Under the pieces are notes generated by a model. The model searched no databases. It was not told the origin of the DNA and saw only the letters and a list, made by a program, of their open reading frames with translations. The translations under genes were made by a program, and so were the position numbers. This document shows positions 9,642 through 17,276 of a stretch of DNA of 57,861 bases, in pieces. The stretch comes from Nostoc sp. T09. GTDB lineage: Bacteria > Cyanobacteriota > Cyanobacteriia > Cyanobacteriales > Nostocaceae. The stretch is taken from contig NZ_MTAV01000158.1 in the NCBI RefSeq assembly GCF_002154695.1, forward strand, positions 1-57,861, read 5' to 3'. Numbering within the stretch: position 1 is the stretch's first letter; each line of letters opens with the position of its first letter.

Positions 9642-9890
9642 GTGATTGAAAACATCAAAGAACTGCTGCAAAATGCTCAACTGCAACAGCAAGTAAAAGC
9701 ATCTGCCAACTTAGCAGAAGCCATCAAACTGATTACAAGCGCAGGTGCAGAAAAAGGTTACTCGTTGACCCAACAGAGGATAGCGCAAGTAGTCAGCGAG
9801 CTAATGTTAGAGAAACAGGAACTTTTGGAGACTGACTTACTCACAGTCGCTGGCGCTTTTGGTTACACAAACAATAGGTATTGTTTTTAG
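9642..9890 (+). CDS. Nif11-type lanthipeptide precursor 5
   Basis: An 82-residue precursor. It begins with GTG, preceded by AAGGAG, and aligns with the MIENIKELLQ start of the others. The leader ends LLTVAGA. The predicted core FGYTNNRYCF is only ten residues, with one Thr4 and one Cys9, so a single ring of six residues is the only simple lanthionine product. It is the last precursor, 182 bp before lanM. Confidence 0.88.
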   Translation: MIENIKELLQNAQLQQQVKASANLAEAIKLITSAGAEKGYSLTQQRIAQVVSELMLEKQELLETDLLTVAGAFGYTNNRYCF

Positions 9891-10072
9891 TGTCTGTTCA
9901 AGTTCGCCTGCTTTCAAGAATCGTAACTTGAAAGGAGCGATATGGCTTTCAAATCTGGGGGAAAGTCTTTTCCCCCTACTTTATAAATTGTCGGCAATCG
10001 CCTACTCCCTAAGCCGCATCTGCTATCAATCTTCACTTCATTTAGCACTACCCCATTTTCCAGAATTACACT

Positions 10073-13000
10073 ATGTCTCAGATATCGATGCCTAGTTTGG
10101 GCTGCACCTACGCACCTCCAATCAATTACACTAATGCAGATTTAGCCTCAATTGTTGCTAACGCCAGTTTCCTCTGGGAACGCCTTGATTCAGAGGTTTT
10201 TACTGCAAATAGCGAACAGGCTCAACCAGAAATCGATCGTCGTCGCGATCGCTGGTGTCAGGTTGCTGCACAAGGCAACTTAGACACCTTGCAAAAACGC
10301 TTACAGTGGGAAGGTTTGAACCTCGATACAGTTCGTCCTCTATTGGGAACTGTCCGATTTACTGGCACTCAGCCTTTACCGGAATGGGCAGAAACTTTAG
10401 AAAAAATCATGCAGATGGCAACAGAATTTATGTCTGCATCTGCATCATTTCTGCCAACCGATCCAGACAATCCTATTCTTTTTGAGGACGTTCTCTTACC
10501 TGCCATCATAGTTGCTAGGCAGCAACTCCTGACTCGTCTTGGTTCTGGGCAATTTACGGAAGATACCCTCCCCCTCTCGCTTCTTTCAGAAACCGCTTAC
10601 CAAGCTTTAGAACGCAGTTTGCTGCAACGACTGGCAGTACTTTGCACCAAGACATTGGACTTTGAATTTTCCCAAGTTCGTCCTTTTGGTCAGAATTTGC
10701 TCAATTTGCTAGGGTTAGAAACAGAAGACAACAATAGCAAAACCCACTACACCCGGTTTATTAAGCAATTATTACAAGATGGGCTGTTAACCTTCTTCCA
10801 AAAGTACCCAGTTCTTGGTCGGTTAGTGGCAACAGCAGTCAATTTTTGGGTCGAGTTCGCAGCTGAATTCCTGCAACGATTGGCTGAGGATAAAGCAGAA
10901 ATTCAGCGAGTTTTTGGCTCAACGATTCATAGCTTAGACAAAGTTGCACAAATCCAAACCTCCCTTTCTGACCCCCATAAGCGCGGCAGAAGCGTCATTT
11001 TGCTCACCTTTGAGTCTGGACTCAAACTCGTTTATAAGCCCAAGGATTTAGGGTTGGAAGTTGGTTTTAATCAATTTTTGAACTGGTGCAATCAACACAG
11101 TCAGTTGTTAGATTTCAAAGTGATTCAGGTGCTTAACCAGAAGAGTTACGGTTGGGTGGAATATGTTGAATACCAACCCTGTGCTAATGAAGCCGCTGCG
11201 GAACGCTTTTATCAACGCGCTGGGATGCTGTTGTGTGTACTTTATGCTCTCAGGGGAACCGATTGCCATTGCGAAAACTTAATTGCCAGTGGCGAACATT
11301 TAGTGTTGATCGATATGGAAACCCTGTTGCATCATGAAGCAAATTTAATTGAAAATTCCCCGTTTATCCAAGATTTTGAGACAGCCGCAGCACAGCACCT
11401 TTGGGATTCAGTACTCCGCACCGGAATGTTACCTCGGTGGGATTTTAGCAGCGATCGCCGCGTTGCTTATGATATTAGCGGGTTGGGCAGTAGTGATTCT
11501 CAACCAGCTCCCCGGAGAATGCCTCGCTGGCAGGCAATTAATACCGATAATATGCACCAACGGTATGAGTCGGTGACATTCCCCCTGGAGAAAAATGTGC
11601 CGCGCTTGGGTGAGATTGCCTTGTCTACCAACGATTATCAGGTACAAATCGCTGCCGGATTTGAGCAGATGTATCGTTTCTTGATGGTAAATCAGGATAG
11701 GCTCTTGGCTCCAGAAAGTCCGCTGGCTGCGATGCAAAATCAACAAGTCCGCTTTATCTTCCGCGCTACCCAGATTTACGGTACTATCCTGCAAAACGCG
11801 TGGGCACCTGATTACCTAAAAAACGGAGTGGACTATAGCATTGAACTGGATCGCCTCAGTTATGCTTTTCTCGTTGCTCAGGAAAAACCTCATGCTTGGG
11901 CGATTCTGAGTGCGGAACTGCAAGCTATGCAGCAGTTAGATATTCCTTTTTTTACCGCTAGTGCTGCTAGCGATGAATTAAGCGTCAGCAAAAATCAAAC
12001 TATTGGGCAATACTTCAAGCAACCCAGTTACCAGCAAGTTTTCAGTCAATTGCAAACCCTTGATGAAACTGATTTATCCCGACAAGTCGCCATAATTCAA
12101 GGCTCCTATTACGCCAAGGTAGCGCAAAACTCAAACCAGGAAAGCGAGCAATGGGATGTGGAGTCGTTACCATTGCTGAACTCACAACAGTTGATTGCGG
12201 AAGCCAGAGCGATCGCTACTGAACTGGAAGCGAGAGCTATTCCCGACCCCGATGGTAGCGTGAACTGGATTGGCTTAGTTTATATCCCCGAAGCAGAAAG
12301 ATTTCAACTACAAGTGTTAAATGATAGTCTGTATGACGGACGCTGCGGGGTAGCACTGTTTCTCGCCGCGCTCTCTCAGGTATGCGGTGAATCACGTTTC
12401 CGTAATCTGGCATTGCAATCATTACAATCTTTACGTCGGCAGATCCACACTCTCGATCCAGAATCTCAGCAGCGTCATGCTCGCCTCAGTGGAATTGGGG
12501 GTGCATCAGGTTTAGGTTCTATAATTTATACCTTTGTCAAGGTGAGCCAATTCCTCAGCGATGAAACGCTCTTGCAAGATGCTCAAGCCTTGTGCGATTG
12601 GATAACACCAGAACTGATTGCGGCGGATAAATATTTGGATATTATTAGCGGTGCTGCTGGAGCCATATTAGGGCTGTTATCCCTTTATGGAGTAACAAAA
12701 GAAGCAACAGTATTAGAAAAGGCGATCGCCTGTGGACAGCATTTACTCACCCACCAAGTCAGCCATGAAGGTGCGCCTAAAGCTTGGTTGACAATCGGTG
12801 AAACTCCTTTTACAGGCTTCTCCCACGGAGCCGCAGGCATCTCCTATGCGCTGTTACAACTTTATACTGTTACCCAAGATCACAACTACTTAGAAGCTGC
12901 CTTAGAAGGCATTGAGTATGAGCGCAGCGTTTTTTCTGAATCTCATGCCAACTGGCCCGACTTTCGCGGATTAGCACAAACAGGACAGCCTGTTTTTCCA

Positions 13001-13405
13001 ACTCAGTGGTGTCATGGGGCAACCGGAATTGGGTTAGCTCGCTTAGGTAGTTTCCAGATTTTGAAAACACCTGAAATTGAACGCGAGATAGAAATCGCTC
13101 TGCAAACCACTCAGCGCTATGCATTGCAAGCCATCGATCATCTGTGCTGTGGGAATCTAGGACGGGTTGAGGTGTTGTTAGTTGGTGGTCAACGCTACTC
13201 TCGCCCCGATTGGTACCAAAGTGCTTTCCAGAATGCCTCAAAAGTTGTAGCTAAAGCCAAGCGTACTGGAGCATATCAACTGTTTCCTAATTTACCTAAT
13301 TCTGTATTTAATCCTGGCTTTTTCCCAGGCACAGCCGGAATTGGTTATCAACTACTTCGTCTAGCACAGCCAGAGCAATTACCTTCAGTATTGCTGTGGG
13401 AGTGA
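10073..13405 (+). CDS. lanM: class II lanthipeptide synthetase LanM, ProcM-like zinc site
   Basis: A 1110-residue bifunctional enzyme. The N-terminal two thirds form the LanM dehydratase (DUF4135), which phosphorylates and eliminates Ser/Thr: the block SVILLTFESGLKLVYKPKDL near residues 305-325, GTDCHCENLIA near 399-409 and LIDMETLLHH shortly after. The C-terminal third is the LanC-like cyclase, with zinc ligands readable at Cys980 (W-C-H-G) and Cys1025-Cys1026 (L-C-C-G-N). Three cysteines with a CCG motif are the signature of the ProcM group, which is known for processing many different cores. Family LanM enzymes are usually about 900-1100 residues, so this one is complete. It follows five precursors on the same strand. 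The ATG at 10073 lacks a strong Shine-Dalgarno sequence. Confidence 0.95.
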   Translation: MSQISMPSLGCTYAPPINYTNADLASIVANASFLWERLDSEVFTANSEQAQPEIDRRRDRWCQVAAQGNLDTLQKRLQWEGLNLDTVRPLLGTVRFTGTQPLPEWAETLEKIMQMATEFMSASASFLPTDPDNPILFEDVLLPAIIVARQQLLTRLGSGQFTEDTLPLSLLSETAYQALERSLLQRLAVLCTKTLDFEFSQVRPFGQNLLNLLGLETEDNNSKTHYTRFIKQLLQDGLLTFFQKYPVLGRLVATAVNFWVEFAAEFLQRLAEDKAEIQRVFGSTIHSLDKVAQIQTSLSDPHKRGRSVILLTFESGLKLVYKPKDLGLEVGFNQFLNWCNQHSQLLDFKVIQVLNQKSYGWVEYVEYQPCANEAAAERFYQRAGMLLCVLYALRGTDCHCENLIASGEHLVLIDMETLLHHEANLIENSPFIQDFETAAAQHLWDSVLRTGMLPRWDFSSDRRVAYDISGLGSSDSQPAPRRMPRWQAINTDNMHQRYESVTFPLEKNVPRLGEIALSTNDYQVQIAAGFEQMYRFLMVNQDRLLAPESPLAAMQNQQVRFIFRATQIYGTILQNAWAPDYLKNGVDYSIELDRLSYAFLVAQEKPHAWAILSAELQAMQQLDIPFFTASAASDELSVSKNQTIGQYFKQPSYQQVFSQLQTLDETDLSRQVAIIQGSYYAKVAQNSNQESEQWDVESLPLLNSQQLIAEARAIATELEARAIPDPDGSVNWIGLVYIPEAERFQLQVLNDSLYDGRCGVALFLAALSQVCGESRFRNLALQSLQSLRRQIHTLDPESQQRHARLSGIGGASGLGSIIYTFVKVSQFLSDETLLQDAQALCDWITPELIAADKYLDIISGAAGAILGLLSLYGVTKEATVLEKAIACGQHLLTHQVSHEGAPKAWLTIGETPFTGFSHGAAGISYALLQLYTVTQDHNYLEAALEGIEYERSVFSESHANWPDFRGLAQTGQPVFPTQWCHGATGIGLARLGSFQILKTPEIEREIEIALQTTQRYALQAIDHLCCGNLGRVEVLLVGGQRYSRPDWYQSAFQNASKVVAKAKRTGAYQLFPNLPNSVFNPGFFPGTAGIGYQLLRLAQPEQLPSVLLWE

Positions 13406-13410
13406 GGGTT

Positions 13411-13446
13411 TGGGGAGAGTGGGGAGACAAGGGGGACTGGGGAGAA
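13411..13446. repeat. G/A-rich repeat between lanM and the membrane protein gene
   Basis: The run GGGGAGAGTGGGGAGACAAGG and following bases belongs to the 9-bp GACAAGGGG / AGTGTGGGG repeat type. Reverse or direct relatives occur at 4043-4078, 20982-21017 and 34671-34718. A second heptamer-like block follows (TTGACTATTGACTC..., then TTTGACAAATGACCAATGACAAAC) and runs into the next start codon at 13490. Confidence 0.65.
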
Positions 13447-13489
13447 ATAATTTATTGACTATTGACTCTGGACTTTTGACAAATGACCA

Positions 13490-14083
13490 ATGACAAACTT
13501 ACCTCGCTCAATCTTTCGTGAAGATGCTGTTCGTCGCTATCTAGAAGGTAGAGAAAAGTCTATCTTGCCGCGACTGGTTTCTCCACGCACGTTTATTTAT
13601 CTATGGTTGCTGTTGGGGTTGCTAAGTGTGAGTAGCCTTATCGCTTGGTTTACCAAGGTGCCAATGTATGCTTCTGGTAAAGCTATCGTTGTTCGCTTGA
13701 GCAATCAAAGAATTGTCGTAGCCACCTTTTTTGAACCTCAACATCTTGCAAGCTTGCGAAAAACCAAGAAATTGTTTTTGAATTTTGATGTTAGGGGCGT
13801 TGGCGGAGCCTCTCGGAACGAGAATCGCAAAAGCCATTCCATGATTACTGTTGAACCGGAAATTATTAGCCCTGATACTATCCAAAAACGATTTGTGCTT
13901 AACTCGCAAACTGCACAGCAAATCACCAGGCCAAGTGCAGTAGCGATCGCACAATTAGAGCCAATACCCGAAAATTTGTCTGCTGCTGCATATTTGGGTA
14001 GTGTCGGTCATGCCAAAGCCGAAGTAGGTTCGCAACGCATCATATCTGTCTTACCGCTAATTGGGCAATTCTTTGAGCAATAG
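13490..14083 (+). CDS. short HlyD-like membrane fusion protein of the lanthipeptide locus
   Basis: A 197-residue protein with one membrane helix near residues 33-53 (TFIYLWLLLGLLSVSSLIAWF), followed by V-P-x-Y-A-S-G-K-A-I-V as in HlyD-type adaptors, and a C-terminal sheet-rich portion. Standard adaptors of C39 exporters are over 400 residues with a long coiled-coil and lipoyl hairpin. Those parts are absent here, and I see no frameshift, so it is a short form. It probably assists the ABC exporter that starts 3 bp downstream. Residues around 103-115 (RGVGGASRNENRK) are encoded by a copy of a dispersed palindromic repeat, GCGTTGGCGGAGCCTCTCG, inserted in frame. The start codon sits inside a heptamer repeat with no clear ribosome-binding site. 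Confidence 0.7.
   Translation: MTNLPRSIFREDAVRRYLEGREKSILPRLVSPRTFIYLWLLLGLLSVSSLIAWFTKVPMYASGKAIVVRLSNQRIVVATFFEPQHLASLRKTKKLFLNFDVRGVGGASRNENRKSHSMITVEPEIISPDTIQKRFVLNSQTAQQITRPSAVAIAQLEPIPENLSAAAYLGSVGHAKAEVGSQRIISVLPLIGQFFEQ
13799..13832 (+). repeat. dispersed palindromic repeat inside the HlyD-like gene
   Basis: GCGTTGGCGGAGCCTCTCG followed by GAACGAGAATCGC closely matches the intergenic repeat at 41505-41535 (GCGTTGGCGTAGCCTCTCG, then TAGAGAAGCG). It is read in frame as part of the protein. Confidence 0.6.
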
Positions 14084-14086
14084 ACC

Positions 14087-16360
14087 ATGAATGTTCTCAA
14101 GAAAGTACAACGAATACATTTACAGCTTGAGGCGATCGCTTGGGGACTAAAATATCTCCTATCGCCTGCTGGCTGGATCAAGTTTTTGCAGCATTCCCAA
14201 CGGCGAGTTCCGATCAGATTACAACTAAATGCTGTTGAATGTGGTGCAGCTTGCCTAGCAATGATTCTCAGTTACTATGGCAGGCAGACTCGGGTTAATG
14301 AATGTCGAGAGTTTATGGGTATTGGTCGAGATGGTGTGACTGCACAAACCATTGCCAAAGCTGCTCGTGCCTATGGATTGCGTGTAAAAGCATACTCCCT
14401 GGAAGAACTTACCGATTTTAAATATATTCAGTTACCAGCAATTGTCTATTGGAACTTCGAGCATTTTGTAGTTGTGGAACGCTGGTCAAAAAACTATGTT
14501 GAAATTGTCGATCCCAGCAGTGGACGACGCAGATTAACTATCGATCAATTCCATGAGGGCTTTACAGGGGTAGTATTGACTTTCGAGCCAGGCGTGCAAT
14601 TCCAACGCCGCCGCACAAAATCGTCATTATCGTGGTCGGACTATTTGCTGCAATACATCTTGCACACACCCGGCTTGTTATTGCAAATCCTCTGCACCTC
14701 CCTGCTTTTACAAATTGTGGGGCTAGCGCTACCTATCTTGACTAAAGTAGTTGTCGATCGCATCTTACCGTTTCAGATCGCCGATATCATGCCAATCCTG
14801 GGGCTGGGGATGCTGATTCTCGTGCTAGCGCAAATGGTAACGAGTTATTTACGCGCAGCGCTGCTGATTTATTTGCAAGCACGCATTGATACCCGCTTAA
14901 TGCTCGGTTTCTTTGAACACTTACTGACACTTCCTTTTCGGTTTTTCGAGCAACGCACAGTTGGCGATCTGCTCATGCGCCTGGGAAGCAACGCCATGAT
15001 TCGAGAAACCCTCACTAGTCAGACGCTATCAATGATCTTAGATGCTACCTTTGTGTTGGGATACTTGATTCTACTGTTTGTTCAAGAACCCACTTTTGGA
15101 ATCACTGTTTTGCTTGTTGGATTGCTTCAGGTGATGCTGTTATTTGGCACAACCAGCCGAGTCCATGACCTCATGCAACGCGATTTGTTAGCTCAAGCAG
15201 AATCTCAAAGTTACTTGGTTGAAGCATTAACAGGAATCCTGACACTCAAGGCCTGTGGTAGTGAGGAGCGTGCTTTTGACTACTGGACTAATTTATTTTT
15301 CAAGCAATTAAATGTCTCACTACAACGTAATCATTTAGGCGCGATGGTTGACACGGCAATGGTTTCGCTGCGTACCTTCTCACCACTGCTGCTGTTATGG
15401 GTGGGAGCGATGTATGTGCTAAATGGAACGATGAGCTTAGGGACAATGCTAGCGTTAAATGCGATCGCTGCATCCTTCTTAATGCCTCTGTCCTCGTTGC
15501 TATCAAACGGTCAGCGTTTACAATTGGTAGGCGCACATCTGGAACGACTTACTGATGTTCTCACAGCCGAGTCAGAGCAGAAGTTACAGAACGTTCAAAC
15601 TGCACCACGGCTAACAGGTCGAATTGAATTAAACCAGATCAGCTTTCGCTACGATTTAAATGCCCCATTAGTCTTACACAATATCTCACTGACAATCGAA
15701 CCAGGACAAAAAATAGCTTTAGTTGGTCGTTCTGGCTCGGGAAAAAGTACACTAGCTAAACTTTTACTTGGGCTTTATTTACCAACCGCAGGTGAAATTT
15801 TTTATGATGGGATACCCTTGCAAGCATTAAACTGGCGCACATTGCGTAGTCAATTTGGGGTTGTACTTCAAGAGCCATTTCTGTTTAGCGGTTCAATTCG
15901 GCAAAATATTAGCGTTAACGATCCTAGCCTGGCTCTAGAGAAAATCATGGCAGCAGCAAAGCTGGCGGCTATCCATGATGATATTATGCAAATGCCTATG
16001 GGTTATGAAACAAGAGTTGCGGAAGGCGGTAGTGGTTTATCGGGAGGGCAACGCCAACGCTTATCACTAGCGCGTGCTTTAGCTCACCAACCTGCTATTC
16101 TCTTATTAGATGAAGCAACCAGCCATCTGGATGTTGTCACAGAGAATTTGATTGAACAGAATTTGCATGATCTTTCATGTACGCGGATTGCGATCGCTCA
16201 TCGCTTGAGTACTATCCGTAATGCAGATACAATTTTAGTCCTCGATCAAGGAACAATTGTTGAACAAGGTTCCCATGAGGAACTTCTAAGTTTAGATGGA
16301 TATTATGCTTCACTAATAAATGGCACAAACTTCGTTTTTGACCTCTTACCAATTGTCTAA
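14087..16360 (+). CDS. lanT: C39 peptidase-containing ABC exporter (LanT)
   Basis: A 757-residue exporter that cleaves and exports double-glycine leader peptides. The peptidase C39 domain (about 42-170) shows Q46, the catalytic Cys52 in Q-LNAV-E-C-GAAC, a His in EHFVVVE near residue 125 and an Asp in VDPSSG. A six-helix ABC membrane domain follows (about 185-470). The nucleotide-binding domain has Walker A at 547-554 (GRSGSGKS), signature LSGGQ at 651-655 and Walker B ILLLDEA near 670. All key residues are present. It starts 3 bp after the HlyD-like gene, consistent with an operon. It probably removes the Nif11 leaders after GG or GA of the five precursors. Confidence 0.93.
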   Translation: MNVLKKVQRIHLQLEAIAWGLKYLLSPAGWIKFLQHSQRRVPIRLQLNAVECGAACLAMILSYYGRQTRVNECREFMGIGRDGVTAQTIAKAARAYGLRVKAYSLEELTDFKYIQLPAIVYWNFEHFVVVERWSKNYVEIVDPSSGRRRLTIDQFHEGFTGVVLTFEPGVQFQRRRTKSSLSWSDYLLQYILHTPGLLLQILCTSLLLQIVGLALPILTKVVVDRILPFQIADIMPILGLGMLILVLAQMVTSYLRAALLIYLQARIDTRLMLGFFEHLLTLPFRFFEQRTVGDLLMRLGSNAMIRETLTSQTLSMILDATFVLGYLILLFVQEPTFGITVLLVGLLQVMLLFGTTSRVHDLMQRDLLAQAESQSYLVEALTGILTLKACGSEERAFDYWTNLFFKQLNVSLQRNHLGAMVDTAMVSLRTFSPLLLLWVGAMYVLNGTMSLGTMLALNAIAASFLMPLSSLLSNGQRLQLVGAHLERLTDVLTAESEQKLQNVQTAPRLTGRIELNQISFRYDLNAPLVLHNISLTIEPGQKIALVGRSGSGKSTLAKLLLGLYLPTAGEIFYDGIPLQALNWRTLRSQFGVVLQEPFLFSGSIRQNISVNDPSLALEKIMAAAKLAAIHDDIMQMPMGYETRVAEGGSGLSGGQRQRLSLARALAHQPAILLLDEATSHLDVVTENLIEQNLHDLSCTRIAIAHRLSTIRNADTILVLDQGTIVEQGSHEELLSLDGYYASLINGTNFVFDLLPIV

Positions 16361-16855
16361 TATCAGATTTGCATCTTCGCTAATTAGCTCTTCAAGGGAT
16401 TGAGTTGCCGACTCTATAATCATCTTCGCTTCAGGAGTTCCGATTTCTGCTAATGCTAGGAGAGACTTTCTTGGCACATTGAGCCATTCATCATAAGACC
16501 ATCGGTATGTCAATGCCTTGGATAATGCAGGAATTGCTCTTTCATCGCGCAATACATCCAAAAGTTCAATAACTGATTCATGAAGACCATTATTACTTTC
16601 ATCATTGAGGATTTGACAAAGTATAGGTGTGTAATCCTTTGATAAGTTACGCCATGCTGCCATCATGACAAACGAAGCCCCAGGATAATCTTCTGGATTT
16701 GAAGCATATTTTTCCAACTCCTGAATCACTTCACTAACTGAAGGAGGCGATGTATCAAATTCCTTTTTCATTTCATCAGCAATTCTGTCAGTTTCTCTAT
16801 AATTAGGAGAATCCTTGAATAATTTCAGATATTTTTCAACCGTGTTACTTAGCAT
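16346..16855 (-). CDS. small HEAT-like protein of unknown function, convergent with lanT
   Basis: A 169-residue helical, acidic protein. I place the start at 16855 (MLSNTVEKYLKL) because the upstream extension to 16936 is hydrophobic and looks non-coding. The C-terminal half contains HEAT-like helical pairs (LHESVIELLDVLRDERAIPALSKAL, then SLLALAEIGTPEAKMII). The 3' end overlaps the 3' end of lanT by 15 bp in convergent orientation. Similar small HEAT-like proteins are common in cyanobacteria and some act as immunity proteins, but nothing here proves that. Function unknown. Confidence 0.75.
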   Translation of the reverse strand: MLSNTVEKYLKLFKDSPNYRETDRIADEMKKEFDTSPPSVSEVIQELEKYASNPEDYPGASFVMMAAWRNLSKDYTPILCQILNDESNNGLHESVIELLDVLRDERAIPALSKALTYRWSYDEWLNVPRKSLLALAEIGTPEAKMIIESATQSLEELISEDANLILDNW

Positions 16856-16936
16856 TTTATAGCCTGTTAATATTAGTGATATTTTGGTTAAAAAAAGCAA
16901 CTCCATCAGGGCTGTTACCCAGAAAAATACTGTCAA

Positions 16937-17276
16937 CGCCTCCCTTTTAAACTTTGGCTTGAGGAACTTTCACGCCTTTTTCAAAAGAAGAAAGATCTGG
17001 ATATATAGCAATCCTAAATGAGTTAAGAAAAAGGCATATATTGCTTGACTAGAAATTTATTTGTGGTAGCAAGCATCTTCCACAGTGGTAAGATATCGAC
17101 AACGGGTGAATTGTAGCTTCTGAGTTGTCGTTTTGGAAGGCAATAACTCTACTACAGAGCGCCCTGTGTCTCCATACTCTTTTTTTGGCGAAGGTATTGT
17201 CATTTAAAAGTTTATTTAACGTAGATTTTAGTTCACATACTGATTCAAAGAGTCGATAGGTAATAAGGAATCGCTG
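16937..17276 (+). other. intergenic region upstream of the multi-PAS kinase
   Basis: No gene or clear repeat was seen in these 340 bp. It should contain the promoter of the kinase gene and that of the convergent-side HEAT-like gene. AATAAGG lies 9 bases before the kinase ATG and may serve as a weak ribosome-binding site. Confidence 0.5.

Noticed and set aside
9859-10095. 78-codon open frame between precursor 5 and lanM
   Set aside because: It overlaps the end of precursor 5 and the start of lanM in another frame, has no ribosome-binding site and no leader-peptide features.
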